NCBI RefSeq assembly: GCF_003285545.1
Contig: NZ_QLNV01000002.1
Span: 372,001 to 436,000 of the forward strand
Origin: Sinomicrobium soli
Lineage (GTDB): Bacteria > Bacteroidota > Bacteroidia > Flavobacteriales > Flavobacteriaceae
Direction of reading: 5' to 3'
DNA: 64,000 nt
The notes under the pieces were generated by a model. The model was not told where the DNA came from. It was given only the letters and a program-made list of their open reading frames with translations, and made no database searches. Within the stretch, counting starts at the first letter, position 1. Every line of letters starts with the position of its first letter. Both the position numbers and the translations under genes were made by a program. Positions 25,162-34,379 of the stretch are shown here, in pieces.

Positions 25162-26919
25162 ATGAAAGAACTGAAATACATTAACAAATACTTTAAAAAG
25201 TATAAGGGAAAAATCCTTATCGGCATCATAATCACCATTATAGCCCGTATATTTTCACTGGTCATGCCCCCCTACGTCAGCAAATCCATAGCAGCGGTAG
25301 AACACTTCCTTTCCGATGCGGATGCCGACCAGGCAGCGTTCACGTCCATTCTGCTCACCAATATACTCGTCATTATAGGTACCACGCTGTTATCGGCTTT
25401 CTTTACCTTTCTGATGCGCCAGACCATTATCAATGTCTCCAGGTATGTAGAATACGACCTCAAGAACGAAATATTCGCTCATTACGAAAGGCTATCCCTG
25501 AATTTTTACAAAAAGAACCGCACCGGCGACCTGATGAACCGCATCAGCGAAGATGTGAACCAGGTACGCATGTATACCGGGCCTGCGGTGATGTACAGTA
25601 TCCAGACCCTTACGCTTTTTATCTGCGTCGTTCCGATCATGTTCTACAAATCGCCCACCATGGCCCTGTACAGCCTTATTCCGCTTCCCGTACTTTCCGT
25701 ACTTATATATAAGATAAGCCGGGTCATTCACAAAAAGAGCACTGTGGTACAGCAGTACCTTTCCACCCTGTCTACTTTTTCCCAGGAAACCTTTTCGGGC
25801 ATCTTTGTCATCAAGGCCTACGGGATCCAGCCCAGGATCAACCGGGAACTGGAGCAGCTTGCCGAAGAAGGAAAGGACAAAAGCATGAACCTCGCCCGGG
25901 TAGAAGCCTGGTTTATGCCCCTTATGGTACTTCTTATCGGTATCAGCAGTACGATAGCCATATATGTAGGAGGAAAACAATATATCGATGGCGACATTGC
26001 AACGGTAGGCACCATAGCCGAATTCATCATATACATCTCCATGCTTACCTGGCCGGTGGCCATCGTAGGCTGGGTCACCTCAACCGTACAACGCGCCGAG
26101 GCTTCCCAGAAACGGATAAACGAATTCCTGGGCTCCGTACCGCAGATACAGAATCACAACGCCTCTCCTACCCCGGTACGAGGGAAGATAGAATTCCGCA
26201 ATGTTTCGTTTACTTACGAAGATACCGGGATCACTGCCCTGAAAAATCTGTCGTTCGAACTGAATCCCGGCGAGACCCTGGCCATTATCGGGCGTACCGG
26301 CTCCGGAAAATCGACCATTCTCGACCTTGTAGCCCGGCTTTACGACACCAGTTCGGGAGAGGTCCTTATCGATGACACCCCCGTAACAGACCTGAATCTT
26401 AACGATCTGAGAAATGCCATCGGCGCAGTGCCCCAGGAGGCCTTCCTGTTCTCCGACAGCATTAAAAACAATATAAAATTCGGAAAACCGGAAGCGACGG
26501 ACGAAGAGGTCAGGGACGCTGCCAGACGGGCCGAAGTCCATAAAAACATCCAGAAATTCACCCATCAGTACGACACCGTCCTCGGAGAGCGGGGTATTAC
26601 ACTGAGCGGAGGGCAGAAACAGCGCGTCGCCATAGCCCGGGCACTGCTCAAAGACCCCGAGATCTATCTTTTCGACGACTGCCTTTCTGCAGTAGATACG
26701 GAAACCGAAGAAAAGATACTCAAACACCTTCACAAGGTCTCCAGCAACAAAACCACCATCATTGTAAGCCACAGGGTATCATCGGCCAGGAATGCAGACA
26801 GGATCATTGTTCTCGACAAAGGCAAAGTGATTCAGCAAGGCACTCATAATCAACTCATAAATGCAGAAGGATATTACAAAAACCTGTACCTGAGCCAACT
26901 CTCTGAAAAAGAAATGTGA
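25162..26919 (+). CDS. ABC transporter, fused permease and ATPase (MsbA-like exporter)
   Basis: The 585-residue half-transporter has six transmembrane helices in about 15-315 and an ATPase domain from about 340. Walker A is GRTGSGKST (377-385), the signature is LSGGQ (481-485), and Walker B is IYLFDDCLSAVD (501-512). The position normally held by the catalytic Glu is Asp506, so its own hydrolytic site is likely weak, as in asymmetric heterodimeric exporters. No partner half is adjacent. It could export lipids or drugs; the substrate is unknown. It is divergent from the dehydrogenase and precedes the PUR-like gene by 81 nt. Confidence 0.93.
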   Translation: MKELKYINKYFKKYKGKILIGIIITIIARIFSLVMPPYVSKSIAAVEHFLSDADADQAAFTSILLTNILVIIGTTLLSAFFTFLMRQTIINVSRYVEYDLKNEIFAHYERLSLNFYKKNRTGDLMNRISEDVNQVRMYTGPAVMYSIQTLTLFICVVPIMFYKSPTMALYSLIPLPVLSVLIYKISRVIHKKSTVVQQYLSTLSTFSQETFSGIFVIKAYGIQPRINRELEQLAEEGKDKSMNLARVEAWFMPLMVLLIGISSTIAIYVGGKQYIDGDIATVGTIAEFIIYISMLTWPVAIVGWVTSTVQRAEASQKRINEFLGSVPQIQNHNASPTPVRGKIEFRNVSFTYEDTGITALKNLSFELNPGETLAIIGRTGSGKSTILDLVARLYDTSSGEVLIDDTPVTDLNLNDLRNAIGAVPQEAFLFSDSIKNNIKFGKPEATDEEVRDAARRAEVHKNIQKFTHQYDTVLGERGITLSGGQKQRVAIARALLKDPEIYLFDDCLSAVDTETEEKILKHLHKVSSNKTTIIVSHRVSSARNADRIIVLDKGKVIQQGTHNQLINAEGYYKNLYLSQLSEKEM

Positions 26920-26927
26920 TATTTTTG
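26920..26927 (+). promoter_or_regulatory. -7 element ahead of the PUR-like gene
   Basis: TATTTTTG overlaps the stop region of the transporter gene and would start a transcript about 65 nt upstream of the ATG at 27001. No clear TTG box is present. Confidence 0.35.
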
Positions 26928-27000
26928 TTGCTTGATTTCATTTTTTTTCACATTTTTGGTTCTGTTTAACTATACAACTAATTTTAAGATTAGAGGGATT

Positions 27001-27372
27001 ATGAGTGAAAAAGATTTACTTGAGAAAGACGAAATATTCTCTAAGGTTTTGCGGGCCGGAAGGAGAACCTATTTCTTTGATGTAAGGGAAACCAAAGCAG
27101 GAGATTACTACCTCACCATTACAGAAAGCAAAAAATTCACGCATGACGACGGTTCTTTCCATTACAAAAAACACAAGATCTACCTCTACAAGGAAGATTT
27201 TGATGCTTTCAGGGAAATTCTGACGGAAATGACCGATTATGTGGTAGAAGAAAAAGGTGAAGAGGTTATTTCGGAACGCCATCAAAAGGACTTTAAAAAG
27301 GAAGCTATCGGTGCTAACGGAGAATCTTCCCACAACGACAGTTTTACTGACCTGAGTTTTGACGACATATAA
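27001..27372 (+). CDS. PUR-alpha-like DNA/RNA-binding protein (DUF3276)
   Basis: From the ATG at 27001 the protein has 123 residues. It matches the bacterial PUR family: IFSKVLRAGRRTYFFDVRETKAGDYYLTITESK, then HKIYLYKEDFDAFREILTEM, which form a beta-beta-beta-beta-alpha PUR repeat that binds single-stranded nucleic acid. The acidic Ser-rich tail (SFTDLSFDDI) is characteristic. Upstream in-frame codons from 26932 give a hydrophobic leader that does not fit the family and are excluded. A terminator follows. Confidence 0.9.
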   Translation: MSEKDLLEKDEIFSKVLRAGRRTYFFDVRETKAGDYYLTITESKKFTHDDGSFHYKKHKIYLYKEDFDAFREILTEMTDYVVEEKGEEVISERHQKDFKKEAIGANGESSHNDSFTDLSFDDI

Positions 27373-27400
27373 GCGTTAAAATTTTTCTTAAAAAAATTCT

Positions 27401-27431
27401 AACCGTTCCCCGAAAAGGAACGGTTTTTTTT
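27401..27431 (+). terminator. Rho-independent terminator after the PUR-like gene
   Basis: AACCGTTCC (27401-27409) pairs with GGAACGGTT (27417-27425) and is followed by eight T. Confidence 0.9.
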
Positions 27432-27466
27432 ATATTTATTGCTAACTAACACTAACTCCGATAATT

Positions 27467-29977
27467 GTGAAAAAGCTGACACTACTCCTTTTACTCGTGC
27501 ATTTTTCCCATGCACAGGAATCCGTCGACCTCGATTATTATCTGCCTCAGAACGTTTCCTATAACCCGGATATTCCTGTACCCCGCAGTGTCATCGGGCA
27601 CGAGGTCGGCGAATGGCATGTAACCCATGACCGGCTTATCGAATACATGAAAATACTTTCTGAAGCGTCAGACCGCATTGCGATGGAAGACAGGGGGACT
27701 ACATACGAAGGACGGCCCTTGCCCCTGCTCGTCATCACTGCTCCGGAAAACCACCGGAATATCGAGAACATACGGCAACAGCATATCAAACTCACGGAAA
27801 GCGGGGGTAGTGACCTCAATACGGATACCATGCCCACGGTCGTCTACCAGGGTTTTTCCATACACGGTAACGAACCCAGCGGTTCCAATGCGGCACTGAT
27901 TGCCGCATACTACCTCGCTGCCGGGCAGGGGCCGGAAATGGATGAGTTGCTGAACAACGTTGTCATACTCTTTGACCCAGCCATGAACCCGGACGGACTG
28001 CAGCGCTTTGCACACTGGGCGAATACGAACCGGAGCAAGAACCTGAACCCCGACAATAATGAAAGGGAATACCACGAAACATGGCCGGGGGGAAGGACCA
28101 ACCATTACTGGTTTGACATGAACCGTGACTGGCTGCCCGTACAATTACCGGAAAGCCGGGCCCGGATAAAGAGTTTTCACCGGTGGCTGCCCAATATCCT
28201 TACCGATCATCACGAAATGGGTACCAATACCACCTTCTTCTTTCAACCGGGAGAGCCCGCACGGGTACACCCGCTTACCCCGGAAACAAACCAGGAACTG
28301 ACCCGGGAAATCGCACAATTTCACGTCAGGGCATTAGACGATATCGGGTCGCTTTATTTTTCGGAAGAGAACTACGACGATTATTTTTACGGAAAAGGCT
28401 CTACCTTTCCCGACATAAACGGGGGTATAGGCATCCTCTTCGAGCAGGGTAGCTCCCGGGGGCATGTACAGGAAAGCGACAACGGACTTTTAACCTTTCC
28501 GTTCACCATAAGAAACCAGTTTGTAACCGCTCTTTCTACCCTGGAAGCTGCTAAAAACATGCGTAAAAAACTTCTCGATTACCAACGTGATTTCTATGCC
28601 AAAACCCGTACGGAAGCAGCCAGAAGTAAAGGCAGTGCTATTGTGTTCGGCAATGAAAAGGACGCGGCAAAAACCTATCACCTTGCCGAAATACTCAAAA
28701 AGCACCGGATCAGGATATACGATGTAGCCGAAGATTTTACAGAAAAAGGCAAACGGTACAAAAAAGGGTTCAGCTATATTGTTCCCCGCAACCAGAAAAA
28801 CACAAAGATCATAGATGCCATGTTCGAAACCCGTACCGAGTTTGCCGACAGCCTCTTTTACGACATCTCGTCCTGGACCTTTCCGCTGGCATTTGACATG
28901 GATTATACGGAAGTAAACACTTCCCGGGCAGGCAGCGAAATAACAGAGCTGCAACTTCCCGAAGGTAAAGTCACAAAAAAAAGCGACTATGCCTATCTGT
29001 TCGAATGGCACGAATACTATACCCCGAAGGCCTTATACCGGATATTACAGAAGGGTATACGTGCAAAAGTAAGCAGAAGTGTTTTCTCCGTAGAGGATAA
29101 GGAATATGACTATGGCACCATCATGATCCCGGTGCACAACCAGGATATGAACAGTGACGAACTGCATTCCTTTTTGCTGGAGGTCGCCGAAGAATCGCAC
29201 ATAGATATCCACGGGGTATCTACCGGATACGCCGCGGGTACGGACCTTGGCAGCAGTCAGTTCGGCACACTGGAAATGCCTAAGGCGGCCATGCTTACGG
29301 GGAACGGGATCACTCCTTATGATGCCGGGGAAGTATGGCACCTGCTGGACCAGCGCTACGATATTCCTCTCACCAAAATAGATGAAAGTTATTTCAACCG
29401 CGTAGACCTGGACAAATACAATATATTTATCCTGACCAGCAGCCGGGGCCATCTGGACAGCACCATTAAGATCAAATTAAACAACTGGGTAAAAAACGGT
29501 GGTACGCTCATTGCCTGTCGCAATGCCATAAGCTGGCTGAAAAGCAATGAGCTTATAAAAACAGAATTCCGCAAAACCGATATTGTCGCCAAAGGCATCA
29601 CTTACGGGGAACAACGGGATTTCCATGGGGCACAGGTAACCGGGGGGGCCATATTCAAAGCAGACATAGACCGGTCGCATCCCATAAATTTCGGGTATAA
29701 AAACAACAGCATATCATTATTCCGCAATACCAATATTTTTATGGAACCGGATAAACAAAGCTATAACAACCCCATACAATATACGGATGCTCCCCTGGTA
29801 AGCGGGTATATCTCCGAAGAGAACCTCGAACAGCTGAAGGGTTCGGTACCGTTTAAAATACAGCGGTCGGGCAAAGGAAAGATCATCCTGTTTACCGACA
29901 ACACCAATTTCAGGGCCTTCTGGTTCGGCACCAACAAATTATTTATGAATGCCATATACTTTCATAAATTCATGTAA
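27467..29977 (+). CDS. M14-family zinc carboxypeptidase, secreted
   Basis: The 836-residue protein starts with GTG and a signal peptide (LLLLLVHFSHAQ). The M14 catalytic domain covers about 40-380. Zinc ligands His133 and Glu136 lie in SIHGNEPSG, and the third His in ILTDHHEMGTNTTFFF (His248/His249). FDPAMNPDG and NRDW are also family motifs. A long C-terminal region (about 400-836) has a glutamine-amidotransferase-like look (IFILTSSRGHLD, NWVKNGGTLIACRNA, KIILFTDNTNFRAFW). Probably degrades peptides in the periplasm or outside. Monocistronic, 95 nt after the PUR-like gene. Confidence 0.92.
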   Translation: MKKLTLLLLLVHFSHAQESVDLDYYLPQNVSYNPDIPVPRSVIGHEVGEWHVTHDRLIEYMKILSEASDRIAMEDRGTTYEGRPLPLLVITAPENHRNIENIRQQHIKLTESGGSDLNTDTMPTVVYQGFSIHGNEPSGSNAALIAAYYLAAGQGPEMDELLNNVVILFDPAMNPDGLQRFAHWANTNRSKNLNPDNNEREYHETWPGGRTNHYWFDMNRDWLPVQLPESRARIKSFHRWLPNILTDHHEMGTNTTFFFQPGEPARVHPLTPETNQELTREIAQFHVRALDDIGSLYFSEENYDDYFYGKGSTFPDINGGIGILFEQGSSRGHVQESDNGLLTFPFTIRNQFVTALSTLEAAKNMRKKLLDYQRDFYAKTRTEAARSKGSAIVFGNEKDAAKTYHLAEILKKHRIRIYDVAEDFTEKGKRYKKGFSYIVPRNQKNTKIIDAMFETRTEFADSLFYDISSWTFPLAFDMDYTEVNTSRAGSEITELQLPEGKVTKKSDYAYLFEWHEYYTPKALYRILQKGIRAKVSRSVFSVEDKEYDYGTIMIPVHNQDMNSDELHSFLLEVAEESHIDIHGVSTGYAAGTDLGSSQFGTLEMPKAAMLTGNGITPYDAGEVWHLLDQRYDIPLTKIDESYFNRVDLDKYNIFILTSSRGHLDSTIKIKLNNWVKNGGTLIACRNAISWLKSNELIKTEFRKTDIVAKGITYGEQRDFHGAQVTGGAIFKADIDRSHPINFGYKNNSISLFRNTNIFMEPDKQSYNNPIQYTDAPLVSGYISEENLEQLKGSVPFKIQRSGKGKIILFTDNTNFRAFWFGTNKLFMNAIYFHKFM

Positions 29978-30010
29978 ACCAAAACATCCGGAACGGGCAG
30001 GAAAATGTCG

Positions 30011-30346
30011 TCAGGCAATACGCTGCCCGTTTTCTATCTTAAAATCGGGGGTGAGCAACACCACGTCTCCCTCTTCGCCCACAGCGCCGATCACAAGGCA
30101 CTCACTCATAAAATTTGCTATCTGTTTTTTGGGAAAGTTCACCACGGCCACGATCTGCCGGTCCAGCAGATCTTCCCTGTGATATCTTTTCGTGATCTGT
30201 GCCGACGATTTTCGTATCCCGATCTCTTTTCCGAAATCGATCACCAGCTGGTAGGCCGGTTTTCGCGCCTCGGGAAAATCGCGAACTTCAACAATGGTGC
30301 CGACACGCATCTCTACCTTTTCAAAATCACTCCAGGTTATTTCCAT
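30011..30346 (-). CDS. tRNA-binding domain protein (CsaA-like)
   Basis: Only the last 111 residues of a longer open frame are real, starting at the ATG at 30346 (MEITWSDFEKVEMRVG). This is the EMAP/tRNA-binding OB fold: VEMRVGTIVEV, RKPAYQLVIDFG, SSAQITKRY and VVNFPKKQIANFMSECLVLG-type text (residues about 70-90). CsaA proteins bind tRNA or act as export-related chaperones. The frame upstream of the ATG overlaps the thioredoxin-family gene on the other strand and is not coding. Confidence 0.93.
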   Translation of the reverse strand: MEITWSDFEKVEMRVGTIVEVRDFPEARKPAYQLVIDFGKEIGIRKSSAQITKRYHREDLLDRQIVAVVNFPKKQIANFMSECLVIGAVGEEGDVVLLTPDFKIENGQRIA

Positions 30347-30487
30347 AAGGTACGGTTTAAGTGATCCCAAAAATACCACGGGAAAACACCCTGTGCAAGG
30401 GAGTATCGCAAAAATTCGTAACTTAGTATCCTGCAAGGGCCCTTTCGGGTACCCCACCCATATTTTAATCAGGATAAACCGGAAAAA

Positions 30488-31048
30488 ATGGCAAGAACAC
30501 CCAGCAATATGCTCCCCCTGGGGACGAAAGCAGCGGCATTCAAACTTCCCGATACGGTTTCGGGAAAAACCATAAGCCTTGAAAGCATCCGTGGAAAAAA
30601 GGCCACGGTAATCATGTTTATATGCAATCACTGCCCGTTCGTACAACTGATAAACCCTGAAATTGCAGCCATAGCCAGGGAATACGCTCCCAAAGGGGTC
30701 GCCTTCGCAGCCATTTCCAGCAACGATGTGGAACACTATCCCCAGGATGCCCCCGAACTTATGGCCGAAAATGCGGCAAAGCAGGGGTTCTCCTTTCCAT
30801 ACCTTTACGATGAAACACAGGAAGTGGCCAAGGCATACGATGCCGCATGCACTCCCGATTTCTATGTCTTCGATGCCGGTCTCCTGCTGGTATACCGGGG
30901 CCAGCTGGACGGTGCAAGGCCCGAAAACGGTATTCCCGTCACGGGCAAAGACCTGAGAGAAGCCCTGGATGCCCTGCTCCGGGGAGAAGCCGTCAGCGAA
31001 ACGCAGAAACCCAGTATAGGATGTGGTATAAAATGGAAAAAACAATAG
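30488..31048 (+). CDS. Thioredoxin-fold protein (AhpC/TSA-like)
   Basis: The 186-residue protein has a redox CxxC at Cys46-Cys49 in MFICNHCPFV, preceded by a peroxiredoxin-like strand pattern (LPLGTKAAAFKLPDTVSGKTISL). KAYDAACTPDFYVFD provides the cis-Pro region. No signal peptide is present, so it is cytoplasmic. Its partner is unknown. It precedes the peroxiredoxin gene by 121 nt, but a separate promoter region lies between. Confidence 0.92.
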   Translation: MARTPSNMLPLGTKAAAFKLPDTVSGKTISLESIRGKKATVIMFICNHCPFVQLINPEIAAIAREYAPKGVAFAAISSNDVEHYPQDAPELMAENAAKQGFSFPYLYDETQEVAKAYDAACTPDFYVFDAGLLLVYRGQLDGARPENGIPVTGKDLREALDALLRGEAVSETQKPSIGCGIKWKKQ

Positions 31049-31120
31049 CCCCCTGTACGGTCATTGCCGGCACTTATACCACCATTAAAATATTTTATTC
31101 CCAAAATTTCGTATTCTCAC

Positions 31121-31152
31121 TTTAGTCTACTAACTTTATAGACTAAATAGTC
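31121..31152 (+). promoter_or_regulatory. Palindromic operator at the peroxiredoxin promoter
   Basis: TTTAGTCTA (31121-31129) and TAGACTAAA (31139-31147) are perfect inverse copies around a 9-nt spacer that holds the near-consensus -7 element TAACTTTA (31131-31138). GACTA-AA-TAGTC (31141-31152) adds a third half-site. A repressor bound here would block transcription; a 5'-mRNA hairpin is the alternative. Confidence 0.45.
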
Positions 31153-31169
31153 ATTTAAAAAATCACGTC

Positions 31170-31811
31170 ATGAGTACATTGAAATTAGGAGACAAGGCTC
31201 CGAACTTTACGGCACAGACTTCCGAGGGAGAAATAGATTTCTACGAGTACCTCGGAGACGGATGGGGTATTCTCTTTTCGCATCCGGCAGACTACACCCC
31301 GGTATGTACTACCGAACTCGGGGCGGTAGCCAAATATAAGGACGAATTTGCGAAAAGGAATGTAAAAGTGCTCGCCCTGAGTGTGGACGGCCTGGAATCG
31401 CACAAGGGCTGGATAAAGGATATCAACGAGACCCAGGATACCACGGTCAATTTCCCGATCATTGCAGATGAGGATCGTAAGGTTTCGAACCTTTACGACA
31501 TGATCCACCCCAATGCCAACTCCACGCTTACCGTACGCTCGGTATATGTCATAGGGCCCGACAAGACTATCAGGCTGATGATCACCTATCCGGCTTCCAC
31601 GGGAAGGAATTTTGAGGAACTGCTGAGGGTTATCGACTCTTTACAACTCACGCAGTACCACAAGGTTGCCACTCCGGCCAACTGGAAACACGGTGAAGAT
31701 GTGGTTATTTCTCCTGCGGTGTCCAATGAAGACGCTACCGGGATATTCAAAAAAGGTTTCAGGGAGGTAAAACCTTACCTGAGACTTACGCCGCAGCCTG
31801 ATCTCGATTAG
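31170..31811 (+). CDS. Peroxiredoxin (1-Cys/Prx6 type)
   Basis: The 213-residue protein reduces peroxides with the peroxidatic Cys46 in HPADYTPVCTTELG. The extended C-terminal domain (TPANWKHGEDVVISPAVS..., DATGIFKKGFREVKPYLRLTPQPD) identifies the Prx6 subgroup. No resolving Cys is seen in the usual 2-Cys position. Cytoplasmic. The upstream palindrome suggests oxidative-stress control. A strong terminator follows. Confidence 0.95.
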   Translation: MSTLKLGDKAPNFTAQTSEGEIDFYEYLGDGWGILFSHPADYTPVCTTELGAVAKYKDEFAKRNVKVLALSVDGLESHKGWIKDINETQDTTVNFPIIADEDRKVSNLYDMIHPNANSTLTVRSVYVIGPDKTIRLMITYPASTGRNFEELLRVIDSLQLTQYHKVATPANWKHGEDVVISPAVSNEDATGIFKKGFREVKPYLRLTPQPDLD

Positions 31812-31851
31812 TCCGTAGGGGCCGTCGATACGTCGTAAAACAGCAATAAAA

Positions 31852-31886
31852 AGGAGCGATAGATCTGTGCTATCGCTCCTTTTTTT
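31852..31886. terminator. Bidirectional terminator between the peroxiredoxin and immunophilin genes
   Basis: AGGAGCGATAG (31852-31862) pairs with CTATCGCTCCT (31870-31880), flanked by an A-run and a T-run. Confidence 0.9.
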
Positions 31887-31900
31887 ATAACGAAATATTA

Positions 31901-32833
31901 TTATCCCACTTTTACCAGCTGCACATCAAAAACCAGGGTTGCATCCGGGGGGATCACCCCGCCGGCACCCCGGCTCCCGTAGGCCAGCTGCGGAGGGATT
32001 ACCAGTCTTACCTTATCTCCGGTCTGAAGCAGGCCTATCCCCTCTTCCCAACCCGGGATCACCTGTCCGGCCCCCAGCCGGAAACTGATGGGCTGGTTTC
32101 TCCTGAAAGAAGAATCGAAAACGGTACCGTCCGTAAGCATCCCTTCGTAATGTACGGAAACCTCTTTTCCCTTTTCGGCTTTTTCTCCCTCTCCCTTTTC
32201 CAGTACCTTATACCACAATCCGCTTCCGGTCTGTTCAAAACCTTCCGTAAGTTCGCGCAAAGCCTCCTCAGTCTTCTTTCTCTCCAGGGCCAGCCGTTCT
32301 TCTTTCGAGGCCTCAAATTTCCTGAAGGCTGCTACGGCATCCCATTGTTCCGCCTCATCTCCTACCCTTACGATTTCCAGTTTTTCTATACGGTCTCCCT
32401 GCTGAATGGCATCCACCACATCCTGTCCGTTCTCCACAAACCCGAATACCGTATGCTTATTGTCGAGCCATGAGGTTTCTACATGGGTAATAAAGAATTG
32501 GCTTCCATTAGTGCCGGGACCGGCATTGGCCATCGAAAGCACTCCGGGCCCCTTGTGTTTCAACTCCGGATGGAATTCGTCGTCAAACTGATAACCAGGG
32601 CCTCCAACACCGGTTCCCTGGGGGCATCCCCCCTGGATCATAAAATCGGGGATAACCCTGTGAAAGGAAAGACCGTCGTAATACGGCTGCCCTTCCGGTT
32701 TTACCTCGTTTTCCAGTGTTCCTTCGGCCAGACCTACAAAATTCCCTACGGTCCCCGGTGTCTTATCGTGAGTGAGTTTTACGAGAATTTCCCCCTTACC
32801 GGTGTGGAATCTCGCATAAATACCGTTTTGCAT
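31901..32833 (-). CDS. Dual peptidyl-prolyl isomerase: cyclophilin-FKBP fusion
   Basis: The 310-residue protein joins two unrelated prolyl isomerases. Residues about 5-160 are a cyclophilin: [25 protein letters not shown] and [13 protein letters not shown] charged helical linker (about 165-205) leads to an FKBP domain at about 208-310: [18 protein letters not shown], the VIPGWEEG core and [27 protein letters not shown]. Fusions in this order are known as dual-family immunophilins and were described from flavobacteria. No signal peptide is seen, so it is a cytoplasmic folding factor. TATCTTTG (minus strand, 32865-32858) is a perfect -7 element 25 nt upstream. Confidence 0.95.
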   Translation of the reverse strand: MQNGIYARFHTGKGEILVKLTHDKTPGTVGNFVGLAEGTLENEVKPEGQPYYDGLSFHRVIPDFMIQGGCPQGTGVGGPGYQFDDEFHPELKHKGPGVLSMANAGPGTNGSQFFITHVETSWLDNKHTVFGFVENGQDVVDAIQQGDRIEKLEIVRVGDEAEQWDAVAAFRKFEASKEERLALERKKTEEALRELTEGFEQTGSGLWYKVLEKGEGEKAEKGKEVSVHYEGMLTDGTVFDSSFRRNQPISFRLGAGQVIPGWEEGIGLLQTGDKVRLVIPPQLAYGSRGAGGVIPPDATLVFDVQLVKVG

Positions 32834-32875
32834 GAGTTTTTTATTTGTTTAAGTCCGCAAAGATAGCGATATTTT

Positions 32876-33430
32876 TTATGCATTCTGGTAGATATACACC
32901 TCGGTAGCCCCCATACCGTACTTCCGGTAATCCGCATCGTAGTATTTCAGGTTGTCATAACGTCCGAAAAGAAATTCCAGTTCCGTCCTGAGCACTCCTT
33001 CGCCTACACCGTGTATAAATACGACTTTCCTGATCCGCCTGCGAATGGCAAATTCCAGCTGTCTCGTGGCAGTGTCCAGCTGAATGGTGAGTATATCGTA
33101 ATTGCTCAGCCCTTTTACCGAGGGCACCAGCTTTTCAATATGAAGGTCCACCTCCATGCCGGGCATATCCCGTTCCTTTGCCTTCGGCACCGGTTTTTTC
33201 CTGCGTTCCGGCTGCTCCTTATCCGCCAGGTACCTGTCCGGTGACAGGGATGCATTCCGCAACAGGGACTCATCGGATATCTTTACCACTTCGGCAGGTG
33301 ACAACTGCAATTCAAAACCCTCATCGGTACGTATTACGAGCACGCCGTTCCTTATGCCGGTGACCTCACCCCTGAGGGAGTCGTCTATAGCCTCTACGCG
33401 GTCTCCCTTTTGAATGTTTTCCCTCTCCAT
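32876..33430 (-). CDS. Smr/MutS2-type domain protein
   Basis: The 184-residue protein has an SH3-like N-terminal part (IQKGDRVEAIDDSLRGEVTGIRNGVLVIRTDEGFEL) and a C-terminal Smr domain: VDLHIEKL, LDTATRQLEFAIRRR, KVVFIHGVGEGVLRTELEFLF. Smr domains can nick DNA or RNA; the DLH and HGxGxG motifs are intact. The small membrane-protein gene lies 20 nt upstream on the same strand. Confidence 0.9.
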   Translation of the reverse strand: MERENIQKGDRVEAIDDSLRGEVTGIRNGVLVIRTDEGFELQLSPAEVVKISDESLLRNASLSPDRYLADKEQPERRKKPVPKAKERDMPGMEVDLHIEKLVPSVKGLSNYDILTIQLDTATRQLEFAIRRRIRKVVFIHGVGEGVLRTELEFLFGRYDNLKYYDADYRKYGMGATEVYIYQNA

Positions 33431-33450
33431 ATCGCCGTTATTCTAAAGTT

Positions 33451-33669
33451 CTACTCCTCTTCTTCTTCCCTGTTCTCATTGCTGTTGTCACGCGGATTGT
33501 CCTTTATCCATTTGGCCGTAGCACCGTACAGGCCGTACATCAGCAAAACAAATCCCGCGATCAGGATATAGGGCCTGTCCTCTCCGCCCTTGCCCTGACC
33601 GATAAAAGCCAGTACGGCCCCGAGAATTATCAGAAGAAAATACAACAGGGGGTGATTTTTAAAACGCAT
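33451..33669 (-). CDS. Small membrane protein of unknown function
   Basis: Starting at the ATG at 33669 the protein has 72 residues, with two hydrophobic helices (YFLLIILGAVLAFIG, ILIAGFVLLMYGLYG) and an acidic tail DNSNENREEEEE. A perfect TATTTTTG on the minus strand (33689-33682) predicts transcription near 33675, which rules out the upstream start at 33684. No family is recognised. It probably leads the transcript that includes the Smr gene. Confidence 0.75.
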   Translation of the reverse strand: MRFKNHPLLYFLLIILGAVLAFIGQGKGGEDRPYILIAGFVLLMYGLYGATAKWIKDNPRDNSNENREEEEE

Positions 33670-33729
33670 GTTTCTTTTTCTCAAAAATAATATTAATTTA
33701 GATACCCGTAGCTAAACACCATTTCAATT

Positions 33730-34008
33730 TTGAAGGCAGATCAATATATGCTTCCCTGCATCAACAAGCAAATTCTGGGCGTGGAATGCCCGGGATGCGG
33801 GATGCAGCGCGCCGTAGCCCTGTTGTTCGAAGGCGACTTTACAGCTGCTTTTTACATGTACCCGGCCATTTACCCCCTGATACTGTTTTTTATATCCCTT
33901 CTGGCAGACCATCTCTGGAAAAAGAAAAACTTCTCGGGTACCTCATCGGTACTGGCTGCCATAAGTGTTGTTGTTATTCTCGGAAATTATATCATGAAAT
34001 TCATTTAA
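33730..34008 (+). CDS. DUF2752 membrane protein
   Basis: The protein has 92 residues from a TTG at 33730, or 86 from the ATG at 33748 (MLPCINKQ). It carries the DUF2752 hallmark CPGCGMQRAVALL, a zinc-ribbon-like or thiol pair, then two membrane helices. A second member of the family is at 62404. The CCC-motif gene follows 18 nt downstream in the same direction. Function unknown. Confidence 0.86.
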   Translation: MKADQYMLPCINKQILGVECPGCGMQRAVALLFEGDFTAAFYMYPAIYPLILFFISLLADHLWKKKNFSGTSSVLAAISVVVILGNYIMKFI

Positions 34009-34026
34009 ACAAACAGACTTCATACT

Positions 34027-34347
34027 ATGGAAACACAAAAATTACCAAACGCCACAACAGCGCTCGTACTGAGTATTGCATCCCTGTTCTGCTGCTGTTT
34101 TTACGGCATAGGGATTATCCCGGCAGTCATTGCGCTGGTCCTGGCCAACAAGGACGTCAAAAAATACAAACTGGAACCCGAACTGTACAGCAACTACAAC
34201 AATGTAAAAACGGCAAAGATCATTGCCATTATTGGTATCGTGATGAACCTGGCATATTTCGTATACTTCCTGGTACTTCTGAGCACCCTTGGCATGGAGG
34301 GCATCATGGAGCAGTACAGGATCATGCAGGAGCAATATGACATGTAG
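34027..34347 (+). CDS. CCC-motif membrane protein
   Basis: The 106-residue protein contains the triple-Cys motif LFCCCFYGIGII in its first membrane helix and a second helix IIAIIGIVMNLAYFVYFLVLL. This matches the 'CCC motif' (DUF4190-like) family that accompanies DUF2752 genes in Bacteroidota. No activity is known. A terminator hairpin follows. Confidence 0.87.
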   Translation: METQKLPNATTALVLSIASLFCCCFYGIGIIPAVIALVLANKDVKKYKLEPELYSNYNNVKTAKIIAIIGIVMNLAYFVYFLVLLSTLGMEGIMEQYRIMQEQYDM

Positions 34348-34379
34348 TACATCCTGATATACCGGGAGTTATAAAAAAA

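Noticed and set aside
30347-31045. N-terminal part of a 344-codon minus-strand frame
   Set aside because: It lies opposite the thioredoxin-family gene. Only the last 111 codons match a known family, beginning at an ATG.
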